This document shows, in pieces, positions 45,536 to 56,234 of a DNA stretch of 64,000 nt. The stretch covers positions 1,302,001 to 1,366,000 of the forward strand of contig JACGCM010002435.1 of assembly GCA_014058105.1 (NCBI GenBank). Reading direction: 5' to 3'. The first letter of the stretch is position 1. Each line of letters opens with the position of its first letter. A model generated the notes under the pieces. That model saw only the letters and a program-made list of their open reading frames with translations, ran no database searches and was not told where the DNA came from. The stretch comes from Kingdonia uniflora. Taxonomy: Eukaryota > Streptophyta > Magnoliopsida > Ranunculales > Circaeasteraceae. Both the position numbers and the translations under genes were made by a program.

Positions 45536-45615
45536 TTATTTTAGGAGATTGAATAAGAAAGAGTTGTTATGCTTAACAATTCTTATTTGACTGATTCTTT
45601 TGGCATATTCTTCAT
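45522..45615 (-). mobile_element. Copia-D 5' LTR remnant
   Basis: It matches the U3 portion at 41311-41406, then switches straight into gag. R, U5, primer-binding site and leader are gone. It holds the short inverted repeat GTTGTTA...TAACAATTC on both copies. Confidence 0.8.
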
Positions 45616-46900
45616 ACATGTTACCTCGTAGATATATGGTAGAATGATGATCACATATGTCATGGTAATGAGAGTTAAAGAGAAAAAATATATATAGAGA
45701 TTCAATTAAACATTATATAGCAACTAGGTAATAGGTATCACTTGACAATGATGATCACTAGCTGATATCTACAACACATACACATGGTCTCCGTATCTTG
45801 CATAAATCTTCTCCAACATAGAATCAAATAATTTGCACTAAAATACAACACTAACATAATCCCTTCACATTTCGACAAAACCAACCTTCGACTTTCGCAT
45901 TCATTTAATTTTTATTTATTTTTAAATATCAAAGACAAACTTATATTAGGCCATGAGAGAATCTTTCACTTTTTCTCTTAAGTTATAGCAACAATCAACA
46001 ACATTTTTTAATATGTAGGTCACACTAATTATCTAAGGGATTCTTAAGGGAGCTAAGCGCGGACACGATGTTGACATGTTAACGAAATCTTAAGCTAAAT
46101 TTATCCTCAACAACATTATACGAATACATGAAATAAAGCATCGTTTTTATGTTTGCGTGTTAGCGATGGCAACTTTACGAGTTGTTTTTCAATATTGTAC
46201 AAACCAAATAACTGAAAAGACACAAATACTTGGTGTATAAAGGGTAGGTATTGAATTTGATCACCAACATAAAAAAAAAAAAGGTCGTATTGGTAATTAA
46301 TTAACTAATCCAAGCTTAAGTCAGCCAATCAAACAACATCGCAGACTTTAGAACACGCAGTTGCACATGCGTGCCGCTATCGTTACTCTTAAACAAACAT
46401 AAATTGTTATAATCTTCTTATGTTGTAGTTGAGTTTGGTCTAATTTGGCCTCCACGTCTCCATATTTAGATTATGACTCTGTTTGGTATGTCGGGAATGC
46501 CTCCACAAATAATAGAATTAAGCTTATTATCTTGATTCAACCGTTGTTAACCATTGGATCAAAGAAAATAGACAAAAACCCCGAGGCATAAACAGAATAT
46601 TGATGAGGCAAGGGTCATTAATAAAAAAAAGCTAATGGGTGAATATAATCATGAGATTAAAATAAAATAAGTTAATAATATATTGATGAGGCAAGGTTCA
46701 TAATTTATAACCATTTGCCCGATTAATCTCCAGGTCACGTGAAAATCCTGGCGATTGGCACCTCTGGGTAGTGAATCAAGTTATATTTGCATCCTGTTGT
46801 TGTAAGATCATGAATGTTTAGGACACCGAAATGAGGCTGGGTTATCTGTGGGCACTCGAGACTTAAAACTAGCAACGAGTACTCAAAACCGTGCCTTGCT
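45616..46900. other. Spacer between Copia-D and the SAUR gene
   Basis: No gene or full element is recognised. 'atattgatgaggcaagg' occurs twice (about 46599 and 46679). The sequence nearest the gene probably includes its upstream promoter. Confidence 0.5.
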
Positions 46901-47003
46901 AGAGCTGTTTTAGTGACAGAGGCTCAAAAATGGGTACTTGAGGCACTGCTGGAGATGGTTTTTGATCACCAAACATGCAAACAAAAGCGCAGCTGGTGTG
47001 ACA

Positions 47004-47028
47004 CCCCCCCCCCCCCCCCCCCCCCCCC
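47004..47028. repeat. Poly-C tract of 25 bases
   Basis: An uninterrupted run of C lies about 125 bases upstream of the SAUR TATA box. Length may vary between individuals, or be a sequencing limit. Confidence 0.9.
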
Positions 47029-47153
47029 ATACGGTGTGCCCAAATATAACAAAAATAATGGGGCCCACAGTAACTACATGTTTAGTTGTTTTAAACACTC
47101 CTAAATTTGTAATTACACCACCCTTATTACCACACAACACACCCTTCTCCCTC

Positions 47154-47163
47154 TTTTATAAAC
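47154..47163 (+). promoter_or_regulatory. SAUR TATA box
   Basis: TTTTATAAAC lies 64-73 bases before the ATG. A CT-rich leader (ctttctcatcactctttctctgactctttctcc) follows, typical of plant 5' untranslated regions. No canonical TGTCTC auxin-response element is seen in the 250 bases upstream. Confidence 0.7.
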
Positions 47164-47226
47164 GAACATTTTCCCCACTTTCTCATCACTCTTTCTCTGA
47201 CTCTTTCTCCAACATTGTTCGTGTTG

Positions 47227-47604
47227 ATGGCGAAAGGCAGAAAGCTAACGAAGCTGAAGTCAGTAATCAAGAAAATGCAGTCATTCAGTGGACTGAACCG
47301 TAACGGAAGCGCAATCTCAGCAGCAAACCCTTCGGACAATATTGATGACCACTCGTTCAATGAGAACATGGTCCCGGGAGGTTTCCATCATGTGTACGTG
47401 GGAAAATCCCGTAGACGGTACCTCATTAGCTCAGACATTATCGACCACCCGCTTGTTCGTGAGCTCGTAGACATGTCCGGTGGGTCCGAGGAGATTACGG
47501 TGGGATGCGAGGTAGTTTTGTTTGAGCATTTGCTTTGGATGCTCGAAAATGCCGACCCACAACCGGAATCTATGGATGAGCTTGTTGATTTCTATGCATG
47601 TTGA
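47227..47604 (+). CDS. SAUR-like auxin-responsive protein
   Basis: Small auxin-up RNA proteins are short, auxin-induced factors; many inhibit PP2C.D phosphatases and so promote cell expansion through plasma-membrane H+-ATPases. This ORF encodes 125 residues without an intron, as is usual. Residues 1-20 are basic (MAKGRKLTKLKSVIKKMQSF). The SAUR domain spans about 50-108: 'GGFHHVYVGKSRRRYLIS', 'HPLVRELVDMSG', 'VGCEVVLFEHLLWMLENADP', and the end 'MDELVDFYAC' matches the SAUR76/77/78-type group. ATG 47227 is chosen because it gives the family's MAKG..KLTKLKS start; upstream codons in frame are TTG and GTG. TATA, leader, intact frame and AATAAA make this the only convincing functional host gene here. 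Confidence 0.95.
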   Translation: MAKGRKLTKLKSVIKKMQSFSGLNRNGSAISAANPSDNIDDHSFNENMVPGGFHHVYVGKSRRRYLISSDIIDHPLVRELVDMSGGSEEITVGCEVVLFEHLLWMLENADPQPESMDELVDFYAC

Positions 47605-47670
47605 TGAACATGTTTTTGCAAGTGAGTAGTAACTAATAAGTATAAGGACAAAGTTGTAAATTATGCGAGT

Positions 47671-47676
47671 AATAAA
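47671..47676 (+). terminator. Poly(A) signal of the SAUR gene
   Basis: AATAAA lies 67 bases after the stop codon, in an AT-rich 3' untranslated region. Confidence 0.6.
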
Positions 47677-48734
47677 GGGTAGATTAGTAGTGAAAGGTAG
47701 ATCATAATGATGGAATTCCTTTGAACGGTGAGGATTAAACCAGTTCACATCGGCTAATCTTAGTGAACTTGATTGGAATTAGTACTATTGTTATTCCTTT
47801 CTTTGTCAAAACTTAATTGTTAATCTTTTGCTTAGCTTAATTATTTTTCTTTATGTAGTTTTTACGGTTATCTAATTTATTTATAGGTAAAAGTAAAACA
47901 ATACATCATTCTCCAGTGCGTTCACCCATATGTGTGGTTCCATTAGTCACCTGGTTTGGTCTGCAAAAAACAAAAATGGAATCGAAGTTGGGTGTGCATG
48001 TGGTAACGACTCTTACAGACTTTACCAGCTAATTTACCTTGCACTTGGGGTAAATGTGTTATGTACATTTGTGTAGGCGTATGGAATGGACGACCGGTGC
48101 ATAATTGTGTACTTGAAAAGTGCTAAAACCCGTTGTCTTATCTTTAGTGGGTAAACATGTGCGTCAGACCTTTACTTGCACAAGTTTTTGGATCTATATA
48201 TCGACTATGTACTGGGATGAAGAGGTCGAGTACACAATGACAATGAGGTTTCAAAAATTTGTATTAAGTGCACATTGATGATAAATAGGTAGGGCACACG
48301 ACGATGATGGCAGTGCAACTCAAAGATTGTACTGTCCATTTTGTCGTATATTGTAGTCAAGTATAACACTCACCTTGTTGAAGTCTAATAGTTGAAGTAT
48401 TTTTAGTGAAGTTATCGATTAAGGGATACTTGATTGGATAATGTTTCCTAAAAGAGGAAAGTCCGAGTTGAAAGCTTATCTTTTTCGCAACAATTTTTTA
48501 TTTTTTTCCAATTAGATCCCATAGTGATCAAAGTGGAATAGGTGACCCAGAAAAGGAAGAAGGAAATGTTTGTTGGAGAGTAAGCTCAAAGTTAAGGACT
48601 ATAAGTAGATTTAAGGTCGTCAATGATTGGGATTATAGATTTTTTTGATTAGCATTTTATATCATATAAGATTAGCCAAATTTTGTGGTCGTTTCACCAA
48701 ATCTTATATATGATATTTAATTTATATCATAAGG
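47677..48734. other. Spacer downstream of the SAUR gene
   Basis: No gene or repeat is recognised. The sequence is AT-rich with short frames. Confidence 0.5.
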
Positions 48735-49643
48735 TGTAGGGGCCTAACCTCGTGCGGAGGGGAAGTTGGCTCTTACCCCACAGGTTTATCTAGTATCAAA
48801 GGATTCAAGCATATAATTTATAGCACGGATAACCTATTGACAATATACTTGCGTGAAGACCTAGAATGGGTTTCTCCACGACCTCTGATGAGGATTTTTA
48901 AGAGATTGTATATTACTGTTGAGTAGTCGAAGGTTTGAGTACTATGTGTTTTACAGGAAGGTCAAAGGTAAACTGTAAGGGCTCTGGGATCAGATTTCGT
49001 AACCCCCCTTGATTCCCCCTCTCTCCTATTTATAGAACATAGGAAGGGCTGAGTCAGCAAAGTAGGTCACATTACAAGGGTGCCATCCGGGTATCAGGCG
49101 AGCATCCCGGAGTTGGTGTTGACGCCGGAAATGTCGGGTCTGGTACTGTACTCTGACATTGTAGCTGTTGTTGGTTCTATCACTATAGCTGCAAGGACCA
49201 ACAACAGTGTCGTTCTTGTCCGGTGAGCTAGTTGTTTGACACGTCTGCGAAGTGTTTCTGATGCTGATGTGGAGTCGAGGCTTCGTCTTCAAAGCCTTTG
49301 ATGCTGATGTGGAGTTCGTCTTCGAGGTTTGTTCAGAGTCGAGGCTTCATCTTCGAAACATCGTCTTCGTGTATTCTTGGAAAGCTTGTTTATGGATTGA
49401 ATGGGCTTCGAGGTTTGCATGTAGGCTTCGATGTAGCCTTCAAGTGTTCGACTGGGGTAGGAGGTTGCGAGTAGGCTACTAAATAAAGAGTTTTGGTTAG
49501 CCGCGGTTACTAAATACGGTAATCAACATGAACTTTAAGCATTCTCGTTTCTTAATGAAGAGTTAGATGAAGCATTTTTATTAAAGTTTGTCTCTCTGGT
49601 ATCAAGGCAAAATGAGCTTAAAACGTCTCCAAAGACACCTACA
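48735..49643 (-). mobile_element. Solo LTR of the Tat-A family
   Basis: The left edge TGTAGGGGCCTAACCTCG matches the Tat-A LTR edge at 9120. Shared landmarks are 'ccacgacctctgatgaggatttttaagag' and the minus-strand TATA box CTATAAATAGGAGAG (near 49030). A possible right edge is ...GACACCTACA at 49643, but the right part has no partner to compare with. No polypurine tract or coding sequence adjoins it. Short reiterations 'gatgctgatgtggag' occur at 49259 and 49300. Confidence 0.7.
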
Positions 49644-50104
49644 TTAAGTTCCATCGGATGTAAAACATATATCTATATATAATGACATTGTTATATTTTT
49701 TTTTCGAGTTAGGGAAGCAGGGGCAGAGCTAGATATTTAAGAGTGGGGGTGCCGGGGGTTCGAGGGCGGAGCCCCCAAATTTTTTTTATAGAAATTTAAG
49801 GGGTATTTTGGTAATTTTACTTATATTAATTTCCAAATGCATATTCTCTAAAAAAAATATCGCAATTATTAATCTATTAAGATAAAGCATAATAAGTAGT
49901 ACGTTAAAACAAACTAAGAATGCCATTGATATTCACAAAAATGATTCCCAAAAATATCAAACAAGATAAATATCTCGTCAAGTTTGATAAAGATACATGA
50001 ACAACAATAAAAGTCAAAATTTAAATTCCATACCGGAGAGTGGATCCAAATCAACATTAAATTCCCTTTAAAAGTTGCGCCTTCCGTTTCTTCATTTTCT
50101 CAAA

Positions 50105-50405
50105 TTTGTCGACGTAAACTAGGTTCCCGTTGCAAAGAATTTGTGTCAACATCTTCAGGCTTGATTCGTACACGTTTTGGAGAATTCCCATGACTCTCAA
50201 TGGCTTATAAACTTGGAGATAATAAATTAGCCTCCAAGTTCTGATTTTCAACGATGTTAGAGCTTGGAGATATTAAGTTGGCCTCTAAATTTGGAGGCTC
50301 TTGATCTTCAACAACATTTGTACTAGAAGATGAGGAGTTGGTCTCTGACCTTTTACGGGTTAGTTTATTGAATAATGCGTGGAGAGTTATTTGATTTTTA
50401 CTCAT
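50105..50405 (-). pseudogene. hAT transposase N-terminal remnant
   Basis: From ATG 50405: 'MSKNQITLHALFNKLTRKRS', an S/N-rich stretch, twice 'LEANLLSPS'-like segments, then an in-frame stop. After it comes 'NSPKRVRIKPEDVDTNSLQR', ending '...EPSLRRQI' and a stop. The pattern 'D.NSL.RDPG.R.QI' precedes the zinc-finger and dimerisation parts of TTF-type hAT transposases in plants. The core DDE and hAT-C domains are missing. The assignment is supported by the surrounding hAT ends. Confidence 0.55.
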
Positions 50406-50639
50406 AATGAACTTGTACATAGTACATAACATACGATAAGAAATAACCAAACAAATAAGAGAAATAGATCGATACACAAACTTAACCGATAATGCGATAA
50501 AGGGTTTTCAAAACTCTAAACAGGCTCTTAGACTATATCACAATAAAAGATCACCAAGCAACTAAATTGTCTAAATCTATAATCACTAGCAAGAAAAGTA
50601 ATCCAGGAGGATCATAGTTTTTTTGACTTTTTAAGAAGT

Positions 50640-51116
50640 CTATTAGAACAGACTTCGAATACACCCTTTTGTATTCGAATAAAGTCTTTTCCTATTCGAA
50701 TACATTTCAGCCTGATCATTTTTATTCGAATAGACTTATGTTTGTTCGAATATATTTTAGCCTGATCAGTTTTATTCGAATACAAATTATGTGTATTCGA
50801 ATATATTTTTGTTTATTCGAACCGAAACTTGTTCTGTTCGAACAGATGCGCGATTCAGCCTTTTTCCTTGTGGCGGTGATTATATTTTTGAGAGGTGTTT
50901 TGCCTCTAGATACGTTCTTTTAGTATTTTAAGTTCCCTAATATATAAAGGGAACTTAGGTTATTTTCTAGGGTAAGTTTTTTTATGTTAGATCTAGAGAG
51001 AAGTTCTAAGGAAGAAGCTTAGGGTCTAGAATTATTTCATTGTAATTATTGATTAATACAATTGAACCTCTTATTTTCCCATCCAATTTGGCGTTCTTCA
51101 TACTTTTCTGCTAACA
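50640..51116 (+). mobile_element. Diverged Tnt1-like LTR inside the hAT element
   Basis: Six or more TATTCGAATA/GTTCGAAC-type palindromes fill 50655-50845. Then come 'ttccctaatatataaagggaacttaggtta', matching the 1-499 LTR layout (TATA and 'acttaggtta'), and an end ...TGCTAACA at 51116. The left edge is not clear. No coding region adjoins, so it is solo or partial. Confidence 0.65.
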
Positions 51117-51209
51117 AAAGCTTCTCAATCGTATTGTGGATTAAGAAGTAACAAACAAATGCAATACCATAAAGAACAAAGTGTTACATACCAGTAATCA
51201 AGAGCAATA

Positions 51210-51480
51210 TCAAATAAATTCTCAATTGTTGAATTTGAAATCAACTAACCCCCAAATTAGAGAATCTAAAATTGGGCAATCTAAAATTAGATAATCTAAA
51301 ATCTGAAATTGGACAATTTGAAATTATAGTGGTGAAGATGTTACCTGCAATCAAGAGCAATATCAGATGAATTACCAAATTATACAATCTGAAATTGGAC
51401 AATCTGAAATCTAAAATCTAAAATCTAAAATCTAAAATCTAAAATCTGAAATCTGAAATTGCATAATCTGAAATTAGAGC
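51210..51480. repeat. Short tandem repeat of AATCTAAA/AATCTGAAATT words
   Basis: The words 'aatctaaaattg', 'aatctaaaatc' and 'aatctgaaatt' reiterate. Two longer copies of 'atcaagagcaatatcaRatRaatt' (51198 and 51351) flank it. The block lies in the leader end of the hAT element. Confidence 0.8.
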
Positions 51481-51697
51481 AGTGAAGGTCGAAGCCTCAA
51501 AGGTTTGTGTTTGAGTTTGATGAAGAGAGGGTGATAAAGAGATGATGAAAATCTTATATTCCAACCAAAGAAAGAGGTTTATTTTTTATTTTTTATGTGG
51601 GTATGAGGAAAATCTGATATATGTAAGAGGAAAATCTAAAAAATAAAAAAGTGGGGGTGCCGGGCACCCCTAGTCCCCCCCTAAATCTACCCCTATC

Positions 51698-52161
51698 TTA
51701 GGGAAAGATACTCACGACTTAAAAATAAAAAGTGAGGCTATAGACCATGGCATGTGTGAAATGGCCCTAGATATCTTGTTTAGGTCCCGCCCCGCGGATT
51801 ATAGGAAAAAAAATTTAGCAATCAATGAAGACTGATATTGAAACAGGACTGAGAGAAAGCAGCAAGAGACGTTGAAACAATGGATGGATACGCTTTTTGG
51901 GAATCCATAACAATGGATACGTTCTTTTGGAATCCAAAACAATTAATACGTTCCTATCCAAGTAGGGAACCAAAGAAGTTTGAAAAGACTCAGATTCAGC
52001 CTCCACATCTTCGAACTTTGCACAAAAAGTCCAATTTCTATCAGAAGTGGAGGCTCCATTTCAAAATCACTTTGTAATGAGAGGACTTGCCTCAAGATCT
52101 TATATTTTGAGGCACTGTGTGTCCGATGTGGGCTATATATCTCAATCATTTCTTCAGAGAA
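51698..52161. other. Spacer between the hAT and Copia-E
   Basis: Short overlapping frames at 51880-52244 on plus have no recognised domain. There may be a decayed exon near 51975-52140, but nothing firm. Confidence 0.4.
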
Positions 52162-52372
52162 TATTAGAGATTATCAAAGATCAAGTCTATGGACCAATTC
52201 AGCACATCCCTAATCTCTCTCAACCTTACTTATTCATCTCCTAAGAATATTGTACAACTCCTATATCTCTTCCCATATCATGGGACTGTAACAACCAATT
52301 GTATCCCTATATATAGCTTTTGTTAATGAATAAGAAAGACAGTGAGTTTTACTCAATACTCATTTATTTACA
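52162..52372 (+). mobile_element. Copia-E 5' LTR, 211 bp
   Basis: It starts TATTAGAGATTATCAAAGAT and ends TTATTTACA. The TATA box is CCCTATATATAGC (near 52304-52316). It aligns throughout with 61744-61955. The first dinucleotide TA is probably a decayed TG. Confidence 0.9.
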
Positions 52373-52384
52373 TGGTATCAGCCT
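52373..52384 (+). promoter_or_regulatory. Primer-binding site of Copia-E
   Basis: TGGTATCAGCCT directly after the LTR matches the initiator methionine tRNA 3' end (TGGTATCAGAGC) for nine bases. Confidence 0.85.
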
Positions 52385-52437
52385 AAAATTGAATACTCTA
52401 TCTTTCTTTTGTATTCACCTACTCTGTGAAGATCACC

Positions 52438-53428
52438 ATGCCTGGGGAATCTGCAAATACTATACCAACAACCACCTCGCTCGCTTCCGAAAGCAATTCA
52501 CTTTACCTCCATCATTCTGACAACCCAGGCACCATCCTTATTTCTCGCATACTCGATAGAGAAACCAACTACCCTACATGGTATCGTGTTATGCGTATTG
52601 CTCTTACTACAAAGAACAAACTTTACTTTGTTGATGGCTCCTTTCCACAACTTGAAGCCTCTGATGCTTCCTATCCCATATGGGAGCGATGTAACAGTAT
52701 GGTCCTCTCATGGATCACCAACGCCGTTCGAAAGGACATATCAGATAGTGTCTCTTATGCTTCTACGGCTCTTGCAGTTTGGACTGATCTTAAAGACCGA
52801 TTTTCACAAAGTAATGCTCCGCACATCTTTTAACTTCAACGCCTCATTGCCTTAAATGTCTAGGAAACTAAATATGTTACTACATATATACTACACAAAA
52901 CTCAAACAATATTAGGATGAATTATGCTCACATATTCCCATCTCCACATGCTCTTGTGGTGGTGCCTTTCTTGCAGCTTATCAATAAATTCAATATCTGA
53001 TGCAATTCTTTTATGGACTCAATGCATCATATGGTTTGATCAGAAGCCAAATCCTTCTTATTGATCATCTCCCCACATTAGCTAAAGCATACTATCTGGT
53101 TCGCCAAGAAGAACTACAATGGGAAATACATATTTCTGCTCCAAGTAACATCTCCGCCTTCACAATCAATCGTTTTGTTGCTGTTGATAATCATCTTTCA
53201 AATAGGAAGAATGTTATTTGTGAGAACTGCAAGAAGTTTGGTCATACTCGCACCCAATGTTATCATCTCATTGGTTATCCCAAGGGTGCCTCACGACCAC
53301 GTAACAATGCAGATCCACTATTAGAGAAACAAATGTCCTTGCTTGGTAACTCATCAATAGTAGTACAACCTCTGACCAGTTCACGGCAGAATAACATCAT
53401 CAAATATTCTATTTTTGAGCCTAGGTAA
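52438..53428 (+). pseudogene. Copia-E gag
   Basis: ATG 52438 opens 'MPGESANTIPTTTSLASESN', then 'HHSDNPGTILISRILDRETN', 'YPTWYRVMRIALTTKNKLYF', and 'VWTDLKDRFSQSNAPHIF' with a stop at 52831-52833. After shifts, 53000-53428 gives 'LLIDHLPTLAKAYYLVRQEE' and the zinc knuckle 'CENCKKFGHTRTQC' (C-X2-C-X4-H-X4-C). This is the Retrotran_gag_2/UBN2_3-type gag of RE1-like copia elements. Confidence 0.85.
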
Positions 53429-53499
53429 TAACCCTCCAATGGTGAGCCTAGCACCTAGGTACATTTATTTATTATTTTTCCCTATCTAATCGATCTACC

Positions 53500-53898
53500 T
53501 CTTGGATTATCGACAGTGGTGGCACCGATCACATTACCTATAATACTTCCATGATAAAACGCTTCACTAAAACCACCACTTCTTTTCCAGTCAAGTTTTT
53601 GAATGGAACAACTGCCCCTATCACTCACATCAGATCAGTTTCTTTTACTACTGATTTTTCATTGAATAATGTCCTATGTGCGCCCTTGTTTGGCTTTAAT
53701 CTTTTGTTAATACCTAGTCTTACTCATTCCCTCTATTACTATGTAACATTTTTTGATGATCATTGTATCTTTCAGGACTGGCAAACGCAAAAGACGATTG
53801 GAGTGGGTAAAAATCATGGTGGCCTATATTTCCTTGACATCCCCAACTCTCCATTAGCCTCAAACATCACTCAGATGACATCGACTCTTGATTTATGA
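53500..53898 (+). pseudogene. Copia-E protease
   Basis: 'WIIDSGGTDHITYN' holds the copia D-S-G active site. 'VLCAPLFGFNLLLIPSLTHS' and 'DWQTQKTIGVGKNHGGLYFL' lead to the pre-integrase junction. A stop at 53896-53898 replaces tryptophan of the usual LWH motif ('DL*HSRLGHPS'). Confidence 0.8.
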
Positions 53899-54780
53899 CA
53901 TTCTCGCCTTGGACATCCCTCAAAAGCAAGGCACGAGAAATAATTTTAAATGATTTAGATCCATTTTATCTCAATAAATGTGTTTGTGATGCTTGCCATC
54001 AAGATAAACAATGTCGTTTACCATTTCCTATTAGTTATATATCCACTCATTCTCCTTTTGAAATTTGGTACTGTGATATATGGGGAGGCTATAAAACTCC
54101 ATCATTATGTGGCGTTCACTACTTTCTAACATTAGTTGATGACTTCACTCGATGCACATGGGTCTTTTTAATGCGTCATAAATCTGAAGCAAATAGCCAT
54201 TTGAAATCATTGTTTGCATTAGTCAAAAATCAATTTCATTCTTCAGTTTCAATTCTTCGAAACAACAACGGATCCAAATTCTTCTCGAATGACTTTAAGG
54301 ACTATCTTCGAACTAATGGCGTGATTCACCACCATTCTTGTGTCAACACTCTACAACAAAATGGAGTTGTCAAACGTAAACATTGTCACCTTCTAGAAGT
54401 TTCCTGTGCTTTACGCTTTCAAGCGAACTTGCCATTAAAATTTTGGGATGATTGCATTCTTACTGCCACTTTCTTAATCAATAGATTACCCACCAAAGTC
54501 TTAAATGGTAAATCTCCGCATGAAATGTTATTTAATGTCAAACTGTCGTCCACTCATTTGAAAGTCTTCGGCTGCCTAGCTTATGCTCATAACATCCATC
54601 ACACACATAAATTTGATAGTCGCTCTCGTCGATGTGTTTTTCTTGGTTATCATTTTGGCCAAAATGCGTATCGACTTTATGATCTAGATAATGACAAAGC
54701 TTTCACAAGCAGGGACATTATTTTTCATGAAACTACCTTTCCATATGCAAATATAGTACCTACTAATAAACCCCAAACTG
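53895..54780 (+). pseudogene. Copia-E integrase with lost catalytic residues
   Basis: The frame has zinc-binding 'CDACHQDKQCRLPFP', core 'PFEIWYCDIWGGYKTPSLCG' with the first aspartate, 'SILRNNNGSKFFSNDFKDYL' (normally RSDNGTEF) and 'NTLQQNGVVKRKHCHLLEVS' (normally VVERKHRHLL). The second aspartate is therefore N and the glutamate is K. Both changes are G-to-A in the first codon position. 'HLKVFGCLAYAHN' and 'RCVFLGY' mark the end. Confidence 0.9.
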
Positions 54781-55644
54781 TCCTACCTTTATCTATACCC
54801 AACACCACAACCACTTTCACTCCAGTCCATGAAATTCCAGCCATATCTCCTCCTCTTGAACCTGAAATCTCACCACCACTTACATTACCCAATTCAACCA
54901 CCATCGATCATTCTACTTCCCAGCCCATTAATAACTCTACCCGTCAATCATCTCGAGTTCATCGAGCTCCTAGATATCTCCAAGGCTATCACTACCCAAC
55001 AATTCCCTCCATCACAACTCCAATGTCTAAAGTAGTTACGGTTCCTAATGGTACTCCTTACCTTATATGCAATTATATATCCTGTGATAAATTGTCATGT
55101 TCTTACCGCCCCCTTGTTGTAGCAATTTTATCTACTTGTGAAACATTGAAACAATCCATACTCAACCCCTTATGGTGGGAGGCAATGGCAAAGGGAATTA
55201 ATGCCTTTGAAGAGAACAATACTTGGATCCTTACAACACTACCACAAAGCAAACAACCAATTGGTTGTAAATGGGTATATAAGATCAAGCATATATCTAA
55301 TGGTTATATCGAGCGATATAAAGCTTGCCTCGTTGCCAAAGGCATCACACAACAAGACGGTCTCGATTACCATGAGGCATTTTCCCTTGTTGCTAAACTT
55401 GTAAGTGTTCGATGTCTCCTTGTTATTACAAACATTAAAGGATGGCCATTACACCAACTCGACGTCAATAACGCTTTTCTTCACGGTGATCTTAACGAGA
55501 AAGTGTATATGCAAATCTCACCTGGTTTCTGTAGACAGGGGGAGCCTCGAGTTTGTTGCCTAATCAAGTCATTATATGGACGCAAGCAGGCCAATAGGAA
55601 TTGGTTTGGAAAATTTTCCGGGGAACTATTAGAAGTTTTCTTCC
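54781..55644 (+). pseudogene. Copia-E reverse transcriptase, first part
   Basis: After a P/T/S-rich linker: 'NPLWWEAMAKGINAFEENNT', 'IGCKWVYKIKHISNGYIERY', 'KACLVAKGITQQDGLDYHEA', and 'GWPLHQLDVNNAFLHGDLNE', with the first catalytic aspartate kept. It ends 'SLYGRKQANRNWFGKFSGEL' before Copia-F. The open frame from 53895 runs 606 codons into Copia-F, a long frame for a dead element. Confidence 0.9.
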
Positions 55645-56205
55645 TGTTGAGAATCGAGGTAGCTACTCTCTCATCTCTGACAAGAAAGATACGCGGAAAT
55701 CACCAACTCAAGTAGTAAATCAATAAAGAACAATCTAAAGGACACGAAGATTTTCTCGGAGGAGGAAAGTGGAAAAACCCTTGCGGATGAAAAACCACTC
55801 CCCACGAACAATTCACTATGATATCAAATAGGTTACAATGATCTCTCAAGCTTTTCAATCTTTAATGGAGTCTCTTCAAACCCTAGCCTCACTAAGATTA
55901 AACTCACATAAGATGGTTAACAAAATAACCTAAGTCCTCTTTATATACTAGAGGACTAAATACAAGTAGAACGAATCCCGAGGCAGAACTCAACGACTCA
56001 GGAAAAACATCGAAAGAAAACCTATGTCAAGCTTGTTTGAACGACTCCTAGCTCATTCGAACGACTTTGCAATAAATCGGTCTCCAGCCCTAAAAACATA
56101 ACGACTAGTTCGAATGATATCCAAGCTCGTTTGAACGAGATTGTATCCTGGGCCAAAATTACAGGGAGTAGGAAAAAGTTTGTTCAAACGACTTTGAAGC
56201 TCATC
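55645..56205 (-). mobile_element. Copia-F 3' LTR, start deleted
   Basis: From the outer end TGTTGAGAATCGAGGTAGCT it aligns with 60162-60660, including 'cctctttatatactagaggac' (TATA region). The inner 80 bases of the other copy, including the LTR start TGTTGGGTGTGAACTCC (minus), and the polypurine tract are missing. The join is near 56200 in an A-rich spot. It has an extra block of GTTCGAACGA-type repeats relative to the 5' LTR. Confidence 0.85.
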
Positions 56206-56234
56206 CAAAAAAAATTCTCGCACTACCCGAACCT

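Larger units (their letters stand above)
41311..45615 (-). mobile_element. Copia-D: Ty1/copia element with a damaged 5' end
   Basis: On the minus strand, LTR sequence (45615 to about 45522) runs into gag, protease, integrase, RT and RNase H. A polypurine tract (GCTTGAGGGGGCA, 41419-41407) and the LTR start again (41406 to about 41311) follow. The order gag-PR-IN-RT-RH is copia. The two LTR copies share about 95 bases. A primer-binding site is absent. Confidence 0.85.
49717..51697 (-). mobile_element. hAT-superfamily element (TTF-zinc-finger type), deleted
   Basis: TTAGGGAA occurs on both sides (49709-49716 and 51698-51705), a perfect 8-bp target duplication. The ends GCAGGGGCAGAGCTAG and, reverse complement, GATAGGGGTAGATTTAG are imperfect inverted repeats of the type common in plant hAT elements. 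Inside each end, 'gtgggggtgccggg' recurs in direct orientation. It holds a transposase N-terminal remnant on minus and an inserted LTR. Most of the transposase is deleted. Confidence 0.85.

Noticed and set aside
47431..47748. 105-codon minus ORF over the SAUR gene
   Set aside because: Antisense shadow of a confidently identified gene.
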